From: Psychromonas hadalis ATCC BAA-638
Lineage (GTDB): Bacteria; Pseudomonadota; Gammaproteobacteria; Enterobacterales; Psychromonadaceae
Length of the DNA stretch: 64,000 nt
Assembly (NCBI RefSeq): GCF_000420245.1
Contig: NZ_ATUO01000001.1
Span: 1-64,000 of the forward strand
Direction: 5' to 3'
The notes beneath the pieces were generated by a model. That model was given only the letters and a program-made list of their open reading frames with translations, had not been told where the DNA came from and made no database searches. The first letter of the stretch is position 1; the number at the start of each line of letters is the position of its first letter. Below, piece by piece: positions 19,048 through 28,521 of the stretch. The translations under genes and the position numbers were made by a program.

Positions 19048-21101
19048 TGTTAAAAGAATTAAAAAAGTGGAAGGAACTGGGATTATTACGTGCGATTGAT
19101 GTTCATTTCGGGCAATTTATTGGTGAGTTAGGGGCAGATAACTTAACCGTGTTAAGTGCGACTTTTTGCAGTGAATATCTGGGCTTGGGTCACGTTTGTT
19201 TACCCCTTGAGCAGATCACCAAACAGCTTAATGAAAAATGTTTTAAAACAGAAACAGATCTGCAAAGCTTCTGTGAGCAGCATGATTTGAGCTGTTTATT
19301 ACAAAATGGTGCAGAATTACACGCCGAGTTACATGCAAAACTGGGTAACTCATTGTGTGTTGGTGAAAAAGCCCCCCTTACCTTAGAGCATGGTGCACTG
19401 TATCTGCGTCGTTATGCGCTGTTTGAACAACTGATTGCAGATAAATTATTACATCAACCAGAAATTATGATCATGGGAGATGCAAAAACAGAGTTAGATA
19501 AACTGTTTACCATCAATTATAACTATATTTACCAAGCTTGGATAAAGGATAAAAGCCAATCTTTACCACTATTATGTGAAAAATATTTAGATGTTTTGCC
19601 ACAAAAAAAGCTCGATTGGTCGGCGATTGAAAACTGTTTTTTGCAGGCAAATAGCGCGCAAGAGCTTTCTTTTTTAGAAACACTCATCCCAGAAACTGCT
19701 CGTTGTGATTGGCAAAAAGTCAGCGCGGCTTTAGCACTGACCAGTGCGCGCTGTGTTATCTCAGGAGGCCCTGGTACAGGTAAAACCACGACGGTGACTA
19801 AACTGTTAGCACTTTTATTACAGGTGCATGAAAACATGATCATCAAAATGGTCGCCCCCACAGGTAAAGCTGCTGCCCGTTTAACCGAGTCGATCACTAA
19901 TGCGCTGAGTAGCTTGGATGTTGAGCAACATATTAAAGATAAAATCCCAACGCAAGCGAGCACGATTCACCGTTTATTAGGGGTGCAGGTAAACAGTAAC
20001 CATTTTCGTTTTAATGAAAATAAACGTCTGCACTTAGACTTGTTACTGGTGGATGAAGCGTCAATGGTGGACTTACCCTTAATGGCAAAACTATTAATGG
20101 CATTGCCTGAGCATGCGCGTTTAATTTTACTGGGAGATAAAGACCAATTGGCTTCCGTGGAAGCGGGGGCAGTGTTAGGAGATATCTGCGCGTTTATCAA
20201 CTCAGGTTATAGTGAGCAAAAAGCCCAACAGTTAGCAGAATTAACAGGATTTGATAGTTTGCTCTCTCAAACTACAAATAGCGCAGGCATGGCTGATAAA
20301 CTGTGTTTATTAAGAAAGAGTTATCGCTTTGATCAATACTCAGGTATCGGTTTTTTAGCTTCTGCCATTAATCAAGGTAAAGCGAGCAGTAAAGCTGTGC
20401 TTGCGCTGTGTGAAAAATATAATGATGTTAACCACTATGCTAATAATGACAGTAGTTTGGCATTATTAAGTGAGATGACAATTACGGGTTATCGTTGTTA
20501 TCTAAGTAATATCAAACAGATCCGTGCCGATAACCGTGATCTTGCCAAACAGCTTTTAAAACAATTTAGCCAGTTTAAAATACTCTGTGCCATTCGAGAG
20601 GGTGAGTGGGGCGTTGCAGGATTAAATAATCTTGCCGAAACGGCACTTATCAGTGCAGGGTTAATTACCCTTGCTAATGGTGGCGATCAACTTGTTAGCC
20701 GATGGTACATTGGGCGACCAGTGATGATAACGCAAAACAACTATCATCTAGGCCTTTATAATGGTGATATTGGCTTGTGTTTATTGGATGAAAATGAGCA
20801 ACTACGCGTCTATTTTCAAATGAGTGACGGTGAGATAAATGACTTCCAACCGAGTCGCTTACCCAGTCATGAGACCGTATTTGCCATGACCGTACATAAA
20901 AGTCAAGGCTCTGAATTTGACCATACCGTGTTAGCCTTGCCACAAACGCAGGTCGCGGTTGTGACTCGCGAGTTAATTTATACGGGTATCACACGCGCTA
21001 AAAAACAGCTCACTTTGTTTGCAGATTTAACCATCATGTCACGTGCCATCAAAGATAAAACGCTGCGTTTTAGTCGTTTGATCGAACGTTTAAAAAACTA
21101 A
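19047..21101 (+). CDS. recD: Exodeoxyribonuclease V alpha subunit RecD
   Basis: The fast 5'-3' SF1B helicase of RecBCD and a negative regulator of RecA loading. Walker A reads SGGPGTGKTTTVTKLLALL near residue 237, motif II is LLVDEASMVDLPLM, and the C-terminal VHKSQGSEFDHTVLALP and YTGITRAKK motifs are complete. It has 684 residues against 608 in E. coli, with the extra length in the N-terminal region and mid-domain loops. Its ATG overlaps the recB stop by one base, so all three subunits are probably made at matched levels. Confidence 0.95.
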   Translation: MLKELKKWKELGLLRAIDVHFGQFIGELGADNLTVLSATFCSEYLGLGHVCLPLEQITKQLNEKCFKTETDLQSFCEQHDLSCLLQNGAELHAELHAKLGNSLCVGEKAPLTLEHGALYLRRYALFEQLIADKLLHQPEIMIMGDAKTELDKLFTINYNYIYQAWIKDKSQSLPLLCEKYLDVLPQKKLDWSAIENCFLQANSAQELSFLETLIPETARCDWQKVSAALALTSARCVISGGPGTGKTTTVTKLLALLLQVHENMIIKMVAPTGKAAARLTESITNALSSLDVEQHIKDKIPTQASTIHRLLGVQVNSNHFRFNENKRLHLDLLLVDEASMVDLPLMAKLLMALPEHARLILLGDKDQLASVEAGAVLGDICAFINSGYSEQKAQQLAELTGFDSLLSQTTNSAGMADKLCLLRKSYRFDQYSGIGFLASAINQGKASSKAVLALCEKYNDVNHYANNDSSLALLSEMTITGYRCYLSNIKQIRADNRDLAKQLLKQFSQFKILCAIREGEWGVAGLNNLAETALISAGLITLANGGDQLVSRWYIGRPVMITQNNYHLGLYNGDIGLCLLDENEQLRVYFQMSDGEINDFQPSRLPSHETVFAMTVHKSQGSEFDHTVLALPQTQVAVVTRELIYTGITRAKKQLTLFADLTIMSRAIKDKTLRFSRLIERLKN

Positions 21102-21121
21102 ATGAAAAGGGATAAAAGAGA

Positions 21122-21733
21122 ATGTTTGAGATAAAAACAGAACAAGAATTACGTGAAATTATCGGGTCTGCAAATCCGATGGCCAGCAAAAAAATATATC
21201 CTTTTTTGAATGAACGTATGGTTAATTTTATTGAAAAATCACCTTTACTGATGTTATCGACGGTGGATCAATTTGGTTTTCCTACCATCTCTCCTAAAGG
21301 TGACAAAGCAGGGTTTGTACAAATCGATAAACAGGGGCGATTATTGATTCCTGAATTGCGTGGCAATAAACTCGCTTTTTCACTGACTAATATATTACAA
21401 CACCCTCAAGTCGCGTTATTTTTTATGGTGCCGGGCAGTTTAGAAACCTTGCGTATTCATGGCGAGTGTCGATTATTAACGGGTGAGTTATTGTGTAAAA
21501 AGCTGGCTTCACACTCCCATAATGCGCTGTTAGTGTTAGAGGTAACGGTAAAAAATGCCTATTTTCATTGTGCTAAAGCATTATTACGCAGTCAACTTTG
21601 GCAGAGCGCCACATGGCCAGAGCCTATTAAAATCTCTTTTGGCAAAGAGATTGCAGAAAATAGTGGTGCAGATGATGCCTTTATTGAACAGGTCGATAAG
21701 GCTGTTGCAGGTCGTTATGTGACGGATCTATAA
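21122..21733 (+). CDS. Pyridoxamine 5'-phosphate oxidase family flavoprotein
   Basis: Split-barrel flavin-binding protein of 203 residues in the PPOX superfamily. The core reads LMLSTVDQFGFPTISPKGDKAGFV near residue 43, then strands typical of the FMN-binding fold (LRGNKLAFSLTNILQHPQVALFF). The C-terminal third has ALLRSQLWQ, seen in members annotated as putative flavin-nucleotide-binding proteins. It is not PdxH itself: the PLP-site residues and length differ. AAGGGATAAAAGAG precedes the ATG. It is 2 bp upstream of ybaK, likely one transcript. The substrate is unknown. Confidence 0.8.
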   Translation: MFEIKTEQELREIIGSANPMASKKIYPFLNERMVNFIEKSPLLMLSTVDQFGFPTISPKGDKAGFVQIDKQGRLLIPELRGNKLAFSLTNILQHPQVALFFMVPGSLETLRIHGECRLLTGELLCKKLASHSHNALLVLEVTVKNAYFHCAKALLRSQLWQSATWPEPIKISFGKEIAENSGADDAFIEQVDKAVAGRYVTDL

Positions 21734-21735
21734 CC

Positions 21736-22203
21736 ATGACACCAGCGACAAAACTACTCAAAAAACAAAAAATCCCGTTTACTGTTCATCACTATGAGCA
21801 TGAGAAAAACAGCCTCTGTTATGGTGTAGAAGCGCTTGAAAAAATGGGCGTTGCAAGCCAGTTAGTGTTTAAAACACTGGTAGTCTCGCTTGATAACGGG
21901 CAATTAGTGGTGGCTATTTTGCCTGTGTCTGAAAAGCTAAGCATGAAGTTAGTGGCTAAAATATTTTCTGCTAAGAAAGCACAGATGGCCGATAAAAACG
22001 AAGTGTTACGTTCAACGGGTTATGTGCTTGGTGGTGTGAGCCCAATTGGTCAGAAAAAACGTTTAAAAACAGTCATTAATAGCAGTGCTTTTGAGTTTGA
22101 CAGTATCTTTATAAGTGCAGGAAAACGCGGTTTGGAAGTTGAGTTAACTCCACTTGATCTACAACAAATATTACAAGCTGAAAAAGGAAGTATTTGCCTA
22201 TAA
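21736..22203 (+). CDS. ybaK: Cys-tRNA(Pro)/Cys-tRNA(Cys) deacylase YbaK
   Basis: Trans-editing enzyme of the YbaK/ProX/EbsC fold that clears cysteine misattached to tRNA-Pro. The 155 residues contain the family start ATKLLKKQKIPFTVHHYEHE, the VFKTLVV strand containing the catalytic lysine, and the GGVSPIGQKK loop near residue 98. The length matches the family (about 159). It begins directly after the PPOX gene with little room for its own ribosome site, so coupling is likely. Confidence 0.93.
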   Translation: MTPATKLLKKQKIPFTVHHYEHEKNSLCYGVEALEKMGVASQLVFKTLVVSLDNGQLVVAILPVSEKLSMKLVAKIFSAKKAQMADKNEVLRSTGYVLGGVSPIGQKKRLKTVINSSAFEFDSIFISAGKRGLEVELTPLDLQQILQAEKGSICL

Positions 22204-22274
22204 AATATTCATTATGCTGATTGAAAAACTATGTTACCCTCGCATTTTTAATCCCCTTTTGAGAGACTACAGTC

Positions 22275-22889
22275 ATGATTGAGCAGTTTTTTTCACTGTA
22301 TTTAAAAATATTTTTTATGATGACCCCCTTCTTTGTTTTGTCTCTGTTTTTAACCATGAGTAAAAACTTGACTAAGCCTGAGAAAAAACAGGTTATTTTA
22401 AAACTCAGTATTGCGGTCATGGTGGCAGGTTTAGTCTTTTTATTGTTTGGGAAATATATTTTTAGCCTATTTGGTATCACTTTAGATGCGTTTAAAATTG
22501 GTGCGGGTACGGTATTGTTTTTAAGTGCGTTAGATATGATCCGCGGTGGTAATGATGTAGAAAACAGTGAAGCAAGAGGCAGTGATTTTAGCCGTAATGA
22601 TTTTGCAGTTGTGCCACTAGCCATACCAAGTGTCGTTGGCCCCGGTATGATAGGCATCTTAATGGTAATGGGGGCGGAGATGTCTGGTCCTGTAGATACA
22701 GTACTGGTGATATTTTCTTTACTTGCTGCTGTTCTTTCACTGGCAGGTGTATTGTTTATCTCGAATAAACTACAACATTTAATGGGTAAGCAGGGATTAG
22801 AGATTTTACCTAAAATAACCGGGTTGTTTGTTTCTGCCATCGGTGCTCAGATTATCTTTTCGGGGATACAAGGCTTTTTTAATCTTTGA
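22275..22889 (+). CDS. MarC family inner membrane protein
   Basis: Integral membrane protein of 204 residues with about six hydrophobic segments, of the MarC/YhgN (UPF0056) family. The conserved AIPSVVGPGMIGILMVMG segment lies near residue 117. The opening EQFFSLYLKIFFMMTPFFVLSLFL is typical. The family's function is not established; the old link to multiple antibiotic resistance is not supported by mar regulation. The ATG at 22275 follows GAGAGAC. It stands alone between ybaK and a small ORF. Confidence 0.88.
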   Translation: MIEQFFSLYLKIFFMMTPFFVLSLFLTMSKNLTKPEKKQVILKLSIAVMVAGLVFLLFGKYIFSLFGITLDAFKIGAGTVLFLSALDMIRGGNDVENSEARGSDFSRNDFAVVPLAIPSVVGPGMIGILMVMGAEMSGPVDTVLVIFSLLAAVLSLAGVLFISNKLQHLMGKQGLEILPKITGLFVSAIGAQIIFSGIQGFFNL

Positions 22890-22904
22890 TAAAGCCGGTT
22901 TAAA

Positions 22905-23072
22905 ATGAAAAAATTAACAGGGAAATGGCGTTTGTGGATGGATCGTGGTGTGGAGGTCCAAGTGCAAGAAGATCAAAATGGGCAACTTGTTTGGCGTGAA
23001 GCTGGCGCGGATGATTTACTTGAACGTTTGAAGTTTAAAGTAAAGTGGCAATTTGTTGGTTGCCACGATTAA
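22905..23072 (+). CDS. Small conserved-looking hypothetical protein (55 aa)
   Basis: An open frame starting MKKLTGKWRLWMDRGVEV and ending KWQFVGCHD. It lies 15 bp after the MarC gene on the same strand and runs to just before the convergent VOC gene. Codon use (CGT, GGT, GAA) is like the neighbours. It has no membrane segment and is rich in Trp and charged residues. The ribosome site is poor. Function unknown; reality is supported only by fit and codon use. Confidence 0.55.
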   Translation: MKKLTGKWRLWMDRGVEVQVQEDQNGQLVWREAGADDLLERLKFKVKWQFVGCHD

Positions 23073-23085
23073 AATCCACCGTTAA

Positions 23086-23451
23086 TTAACAGATGCCTGT
23101 TGGTAATTTGGCCTCTGACCAAATTGCATACTCATTGCCGTTAGGATCTGTAAAATGAAAGCGAATTCCACCTGGAAAAGCAAACAGGGGTTTAACCACT
23201 TCACCGCCCGCTCTAATGATATCACTCTGAGTCTGAGTAATATTTTCACTGTAGAGCACGGGTAATATAGAGCCTGTTGCTGTTGTACACGTTAAATCTG
23301 TGTGGAAATAAAAACCACCATTAACACCCGCTCCTCCAAAAACCATGTACTCAGGGCCGTAATCTTCAAATGTCCAACCAAACACACTAGTAAAAAAATC
23401 TTTGGTTATTTGCATGTTTTTACTTGGGATTTCTAGATAATCAATTTTCAT
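23086..23451 (-). CDS. VOC (glyoxalase/bleomycin resistance) family protein
   Basis: Vicinal-oxygen-chelate fold protein of 121 residues. The opening MKIDYLEIPSKNMQITKDFF and closing strand IRFHFTDPNGNEYAIWSE carry the usual paired beta-alpha-beta-beta-beta pattern. An IRAGGEVVKP block sits between them. Close family members are annotated as putative dioxygenases or glyoxalase-like proteins with unknown substrates. It lies just downstream of the broken sensor kinase gene, 15 bp away on the same strand. Confidence 0.87.
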   Translation of the reverse strand: MKIDYLEIPSKNMQITKDFFTSVFGWTFEDYGPEYMVFGGAGVNGGFYFHTDLTCTTATGSILPVLYSENITQTQSDIIRAGGEVVKPLFAFPGGIRFHFTDPNGNEYAIWSEAKLPTGIC

Positions 23452-23466
23452 TTTTTTGCTCCTAAT

Positions 23467-24482
23467 TTAAGATTCATTTAATGGTATTGTAATTTGTACG
23501 GTTGCACCTTGATCTGGCTCCAAAATTGTAATGGTTGATAAAGGGTGATGTAGCTGTAATCGTGCTTTAATATTTTTAAGTGCCACGGATTGATCACTTG
23601 CTTTAACATCATCAAAACCGATGCCATCATCACTGACTTCAATAATTAACTTCATTAGCTCACTTTTAATGGTTAAGTTAATTACCCCTTGGTGACCTTG
23701 AGGAGCTAGCCCATGTACGATAGCATTTTCAATTAAAGGTTGGATTAATAGCGGCGGTAGCATTTGTTCTTTCAGTTTTTCATTAATACTTTCAATAAAA
23801 CGAATATAGGGAAAGCGTGTTTGTTGAATAGCAATATACACATTAATCAGTGCTAATTCATCGCCGACTGTACCTCTGAAGTTTGTGTTAAAGGTAGCGT
23901 TTGACGCAGAAAAAAGGTGTAATCGGTTAATAGATGTTGCGCTTTTTTCGGTTCACTAAGAATATATTGTTTAATATTGTCGAGGGTATTAAATAAAAAG
24001 TGAGGGTTGATTTGTGCTTGTAACAGTAATAATTTATTTTCTTGTAAGGTTTTTTCACTTACTGAATTTTCACTTTGCTCATGAATTAATTGTTTTTTTG
24101 CCTGTATTTTGTTGTCTTTATAATTAAAAAGTGTCATCACTGGCAGTGTAATGATAGCCACTAAGATGGTCAGTTCAGGCAATGTAATAAAATCGTGTAA
24201 AAAGTTAATGCCTATAAAACTTGCAGGGAGAACCGGCACCGGCAGAAAGTAGTAAAGTTTTCGGTAATCTTGTTTAAAAGGAGGGTATAAAACTTTTGCG
24301 CTTTGAATAATGGTTACAATGGTTAGACCAATACTTTGTGAGGCTAAAAATTGTGTCACAATATCGATATTGGAATTTAAAATAAAAATAAAAATGACAA
24401 TAACGCAGTTGATAATAAAGGTGATTTTCACCGATTGTACAATCTCTTGCACATCTTCCTTGGTGATGATTACATGTTCCAT
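23467..24482 (-). pseudogene. LytS-type sensor histidine kinase, frameshifted
   Basis: Membrane histidine kinase of the HisKA_7TM/LytS class, read in two frames. The N-terminal part (24482 down to 23853) has about four membrane segments and the phospho-acceptor block LLQAQINPHFLFNTLDNIKQ. The C-terminal part (to 23467) has LIQPLIENAIVHG and the ATP-site DDGIGFDDV. Reading shifts near 23868-23882: after QTS-E, the other frame gives GTVGDELALINVYIAIQQTR, the normal family continuation, so one base appears to be missing. It could be a sequencing error or a true inactivation. No LytTR response regulator gene is adjacent. Confidence 0.85.
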
Positions 24483-24824
24483 ATGCCTCTCTACTTGTTA
24501 CTCCATAATTTATATTTTATTGATTTATTGACGAGGTTGCAACTTTATATCTCTTTAAATTTATGTAGATGTACGTGGCTAATCGTTAGTTTTTCATCAA
24601 GTTGATAAAGTATTAACGCTAATCTGTTTGTTGTTGACGATGAATAGGCAATAATTATTTTTGGTCTAACTATTTTTCAGCACATGGGATATTTTGTCGA
24701 ATAAACATGTTACTTCAGTTGTAACTACTTATTTATACAGTGGTAACTGCTGGTTTATTGTTAGGCTAAAGTGAATCATAATTAAAAACAGTCATGAAAA
24801 TGTGAGGCTGGTGATGTGTAAAAC

Positions 24825-24853
24825 TCGACTCTTATAAAAAGCTTGTCTATAAT
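24825..24853 (+). promoter_or_regulatory. Possible sigma-70 promoter upstream of tig
   Basis: TCGACT at 24825-24830 and a perfect TATAAT at 24848-24853 are separated by 17 bp, about 160 bp before tig. The -35 is weak. The rest of 24483-25014 shows no gene or RNA that I can identify. Confidence 0.45.
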
Positions 24854-25014
24854 GGCGCGTCTTAAATTTCATCAATTAAATTGATTTTTAGTTCTTAACA
24901 AGAAATACAGTTGGCTTTTTTGTATTGCCCCTTGTAATCTCACTGTTTGCCCATATTAATAGCAACAGATTAAGAGTTTTAAAAATATTAACGTAAAAGA
25001 ATAAAGGAAATAAC

Positions 25015-26325
25015 ATGCAAGTTTCTGTTGAAGCATCACAAGGTTTAGAGCGTACACTTACTATCACGGTTGCTGCTGAGCAATTTGAAAAAGAGTTTGA
25101 TGGCCGTATTCGTCAATTATCAAAAACACAACGTGTTGATGGTTTCCGTCCAGGTAAAGTGCCTGTTTCTGTTATCAAAAAACGTTTTGGTGCTGCTATT
25201 GAAAATGAAGTTGCTGGTGAAGTAATGCAACGTAACTTTTTTGAGGCGATTGTTGCTGAGAAATTAAACCCAGCTGGCGCGCCAAAAGTTGCACCTAAAG
25301 CGCGTAAAAAAGGTGAAGAGTTTACTTTTACTGCAACATTTGAAGTTTACCCAGACGTGAAATTAGCGGAACTTGCTGAGTTAACGCTTGAGAAAGAGAC
25401 TGCTGAAGTAACAGACGCCGATCTCGATAAAATGCTTGATACGCTACGTAAGCAACACGCTACATGGTCTGATGTTGAAGTCGATTCAGTTGATGGCAAC
25501 CAAGTAACGGTTGATTTTGAAGGTTCTATCGACGGTGAAGTGTTTGAAGGTGGTAAAGCGGAAGGTTTCCAAATCGTACTTGGCTCTGGTCGTATGATTC
25601 CAGGTTTTGAATCTGGCATCGTGGGTAACAAAGTAGGTAGCGAGTTTACTCTCGACGTTAACTTCCCAGAAGATTACCACGCTGAAAACCTAAAAGGTAA
25701 AGCAGCACAATTTGTCATTAAACTAACAAAAGTTGAAGAGCAAATTTTACCTGAAATCACAGAAGAGTTTGTTAAAAAATTCGGCGTAGAAAGTGGCGAT
25801 ATCGAAGCACTTAAAACCGATGTTAAACAAAACATGCAACGTGAGCTTGAGCAAGTACTTAAAAACAGTGCAAAAGATGTTGTATTAACAGCATTAGTTG
25901 CGGGTAACGAAATTGAAGTGCCAAAAGCATTGATTGAAGGCGAAGTGACCATCCTGCGTAAACAAGCAATGGAGCGTTACGGTAAACAGATGGATCCTAA
26001 AAACCTACCTGAATTACCGGCTGAATTGTTTGCAGAGCAAGCTGAAAAGCGTGTTAAAGTAGGTCTTTTATTAGGTGAAGTGATCAAAGGTAACGAGCTA
26101 AAAGTTGACCAAGATAAAGTCACTGCATTGATTGAGTCTGCAGCATCTGCATACGAGAATCCAACAGAAGTGATCGAGTACTACAAAAATAATAAAGAGA
26201 TGATGCAAAACATGGAAAATGTTGCATTAGAAGAGCAAGCGGTTGATTTTATCATTGAAAAAGCTAAAGTAAGCGAAGTGAATAAATCGTTTGATGATGT
26301 GATGAACAAAATGGCTGCTCAATAA
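25015..26325 (+). CDS. tig: Trigger factor, ribosome-associated chaperone
   Basis: ATP-independent chaperone that binds at the ribosome exit tunnel and shields new chains. The ribosome-binding domain has the signature [17 protein letters not shown] near residue 43. The FKBP-type prolyl isomerase domain follows at about 150-245 ([17 protein letters not shown] and [13 protein letters not shown]), then the helical substrate-binding arms. Of 436 residues, E. coli has 432. It begins the tig-clpP-clpX-lon cluster in the standard order. AAAGGAAA precedes the ATG. Confidence 0.97.
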   Translation: MQVSVEASQGLERTLTITVAAEQFEKEFDGRIRQLSKTQRVDGFRPGKVPVSVIKKRFGAAIENEVAGEVMQRNFFEAIVAEKLNPAGAPKVAPKARKKGEEFTFTATFEVYPDVKLAELAELTLEKETAEVTDADLDKMLDTLRKQHATWSDVEVDSVDGNQVTVDFEGSIDGEVFEGGKAEGFQIVLGSGRMIPGFESGIVGNKVGSEFTLDVNFPEDYHAENLKGKAAQFVIKLTKVEEQILPEITEEFVKKFGVESGDIEALKTDVKQNMQRELEQVLKNSAKDVVLTALVAGNEIEVPKALIEGEVTILRKQAMERYGKQMDPKNLPELPAELFAEQAEKRVKVGLLLGEVIKGNELKVDQDKVTALIESAASAYENPTEVIEYYKNNKEMMQNMENVALEEQAVDFIIEKAKVSEVNKSFDDVMNKMAAQ

Positions 26326-26359
26326 TAGTTATTATTGAAGTAACGGTTTAAGTTTTAAT

Positions 26360-26389
26360 GGCTCGAGTGAATCCACTCGGGCCATTTTT
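26360..26389 (+). terminator. Hairpin terminator between tig and clpP
   Basis: GGCTCGAGTG (26360-26369) pairs with CACTCGGGCC (26374-26383) with one G-U pair, followed by ATTTTT. It separates tig from clpP transcription at least partly. Confidence 0.85.
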
Positions 26390-26455
26390 CATTCACTGTC
26401 TCCGTATTTTAAATACTAAGAATAGAAAATAAATCACATAAATTTAGGATAGAAA

Positions 26456-27076
26456 ATGTCAAACCCATTTGCTGCAAATACAGATCCAATTACTAACGCG
26501 CTTATACCGATGGTTGTAGAACAAACAGCAAAAGGTGAGCGCTCTTATGATATCTATTCTCGCCTTTTAAAAGAGCGTATTATCTTTTTAACAGGCCCTG
26601 TTGAAGATTACATGGCCAACGTGATTGTCGCTCAACTACTTTATTTAGAGTCTGAAAGCCCAGAAAAAGATATTTTTATCTATATTAATTCACCGGGTGG
26701 TTCAATCAGTGCGGGTATGGCAATTTACGATACTATGCAATTCATCAAACCTGATGTCAGTACCGTTTGTATGGGTATGGCCGCTAGTATGGGCGCATTT
26801 TTATTAGCCAGTGGCGCTGCCGGAAAACGTCATTGTCAACCGAATGCAAAAGTGATGATCCATCAACCCCTTGGTGGTTTTCAAGGTCAGGCATCTGATT
26901 TTGAAATTCATGCTAAAGAAATTTTAGCGACTAAACATCGTATGAATGAGCTGTTGGCTTTTCATACAGGTAAAGATATTGAAGTGATTGCACAAGATAC
27001 TGATCGCGATAACTTTATGCGTGCTAATGAAGCGGTAGAGTACGGCATTGTTGATTCAATATTAACGAAAAGATAA
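26456..27076 (+). CDS. clpP: ATP-dependent Clp protease proteolytic subunit
   Basis: Serine peptidase that forms the tetradecameric chamber fed by ClpX or ClpA. The catalytic triad is visible: Ser111 in [14 protein letters not shown], His136 in MIHQPLGG and Asp185 in DRDNF, the same numbering as the E. coli pro-protein. It has 206 residues. It lies 14 bp upstream of clpX and is presumably co-transcribed with it. Its short leader lacks the heat-shock promoter pattern seen before lon. Confidence 0.97.
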   Translation: MSNPFAANTDPITNALIPMVVEQTAKGERSYDIYSRLLKERIIFLTGPVEDYMANVIVAQLLYLESESPEKDIFIYINSPGGSISAGMAIYDTMQFIKPDVSTVCMGMAASMGAFLLASGAAGKRHCQPNAKVMIHQPLGGFQGQASDFEIHAKEILATKHRMNELLAFHTGKDIEVIAQDTDRDNFMRANEAVEYGIVDSILTKR

Positions 27077-27090
27077 TCAAAGGAATAAAA

Positions 27091-28371
27091 ATGTCAGATA
27101 ATAAAGGCGATAGTCTACTTTATTGCTCTTTTTGTGGAAAAAGTCAGCATGAAGTAAAAAAATTGATTGCAGGTCCTTCGGTTTATATTTGTAATGAGTG
27201 TGTGGATCTCTGTGATGATATTATCAAAGAGGAGATTGCAGAGATAGGCAATGTCTCTGAAACTGATATTACAGATAAAAAATTACCAACGCCACATGAA
27301 ATTCGCGCTAATTTAGACGATTACGTGATTGGCCAAGATACTGCGAAAAAGGTGTTGGCGGTAGCTGTATATAACCATTACAAGCGTCTTAAACATGGTG
27401 ATATTGCTAATGGTGTTGAGCTAAGTAAAAGTAACATTCTATTAATTGGCCCAACAGGAAGTGGTAAAACGTTGCTTGCTGAAACAATGGCGCGCTTATT
27501 AGATGTACCGTTTACCATGGCAGATGCCACTACGCTAACGGAAGCGGGTTATGTGGGTGAAGATGTTGAAAATATCATCCAAAAACTACTGCAAAAATGT
27601 GATTACGATCCAGAAAAAGCGCAACGTGGCATTATCTATATTGATGAAATTGATAAAATCACCCGCAAATCTGAAAATCCATCTATTACCCGTGATGTGT
27701 CAGGTGAAGGTGTGCAACAAGCATTGCTTAAACTGATTGAAGGAACGGTTGCTTCAATTCCGCCACAAGGTGGACGTAAACATCCAAATCAAGAGTTTAT
27801 TCAAGTAGATACTTCTAAGATTCTGTTTATCTGTGGCGGTGCATTTTCTGGCCTTGAAACGATTATTGAACAACGTGTTGATACAGGTGCTGGCATCGGT
27901 TTTGGTGCAACAGTACGTGACAAAGATAGTAAAGCAACACTCAGTGAAACATTACAAAAAGTTGAACCTCAAGATTTGACTAAATATGGGCTTATTCCTG
28001 AATTTATCGGTCGTTTACCCGTGTTGGCAACCTTAACTGAACTTGATGAAGAAGCGCTAGTTGAGATTTTAACGGTGCCTAAAAATGCAATAACCAAACA
28101 GTATGCAGCTCTATTTGGTCTTGAAAATGTTGAGCTTGAATTTCGTGACGAGGCGTTAACGGCCATGGCGAAAAAAGCGATGGGCCGTAAAACAGGTGCA
28201 CGTGGTTTGCGCTCTATTGTTGAATCGGTTTTATTAGATACGATGTACGATTTGCCATCTATTGAGGGTGTGAGTAAAGTCGTTGTTGATGAGAAGGTGA
28301 TTAATGGTGATACCAAACCATTAATGATCTACTCGGATGAACAAACAAAACTTGTTTCGTCTGATAAATAA
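27091..28371 (+). CDS. clpX: ClpX unfoldase, ATPase subunit of ClpXP
   Basis: AAA+ hexameric unfoldase that recognises tagged substrates and threads them into ClpP. The N-terminal zinc domain has Cys12, Cys15, Cys34 and Cys37 (CSFC ... CNEC). Walker A GPTGSGKT lies near 119, Walker [11 protein letters not shown] near 182, and the IGF loop that docks ClpP is present in the sequence [10 protein letters not shown]. It has 426 residues, normal for the family. It starts 14 bp after clpP and is followed by a strong terminator. Confidence 0.97.
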   Translation: MSDNKGDSLLYCSFCGKSQHEVKKLIAGPSVYICNECVDLCDDIIKEEIAEIGNVSETDITDKKLPTPHEIRANLDDYVIGQDTAKKVLAVAVYNHYKRLKHGDIANGVELSKSNILLIGPTGSGKTLLAETMARLLDVPFTMADATTLTEAGYVGEDVENIIQKLLQKCDYDPEKAQRGIIYIDEIDKITRKSENPSITRDVSGEGVQQALLKLIEGTVASIPPQGGRKHPNQEFIQVDTSKILFICGGAFSGLETIIEQRVDTGAGIGFGATVRDKDSKATLSETLQKVEPQDLTKYGLIPEFIGRLPVLATLTELDEEALVEILTVPKNAITKQYAALFGLENVELEFRDEALTAMAKKAMGRKTGARGLRSIVESVLLDTMYDLPSIEGVSKVVVDEKVINGDTKPLMIYSDEQTKLVSSDK

Positions 28372-28396
28372 ACAATTATTTCACTAATTGTAATAA

Positions 28397-28422
28397 AAGG
28401 AAGCTTTATGCTTCCTTTTTTT
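28397..28422 (+). terminator. Terminator after clpX
   Basis: GGAAGC (28399-28404) and GCTTCC (28410-28415), extended by flanking A/T pairs, form a compact stem with a 5-nt loop, followed by a T run. Confidence 0.9.
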
Positions 28423-28431
28423 GTTTTTTAC

Positions 28432-28460
28432 CTTGAAAAAATTCTTAACATCCCCAGTAT
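28432..28460 (+). promoter_or_regulatory. Sigma-32 (heat-shock) type promoter of lon
   Basis: CTTGAAA at 28432-28438, a 13-bp spacer and CCCCAGTAT at 28452-28460 fit the RpoH consensus (CTTGAAA, 13-14 bp, CCCCATnT) closely. It lies about 60 bp before lon, directly after the clpX terminator, so lon is predicted to be separately heat-inducible. Confidence 0.8.
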
Positions 28461-28521
28461 CAATTGTTCAATGTGTCTTTAATTTACCTCTTTTTTAGGT
28501 AAATACTTTTCTGGGAAATTT

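Noticed and set aside
19529-19963. 144-codon minus-strand frame inside recD.
   Set aside because: Antisense shadow of a fully conserved helicase gene. Similar shadows in both chemoreceptors, marC, tig, clpX, lon and yoaA were left out.
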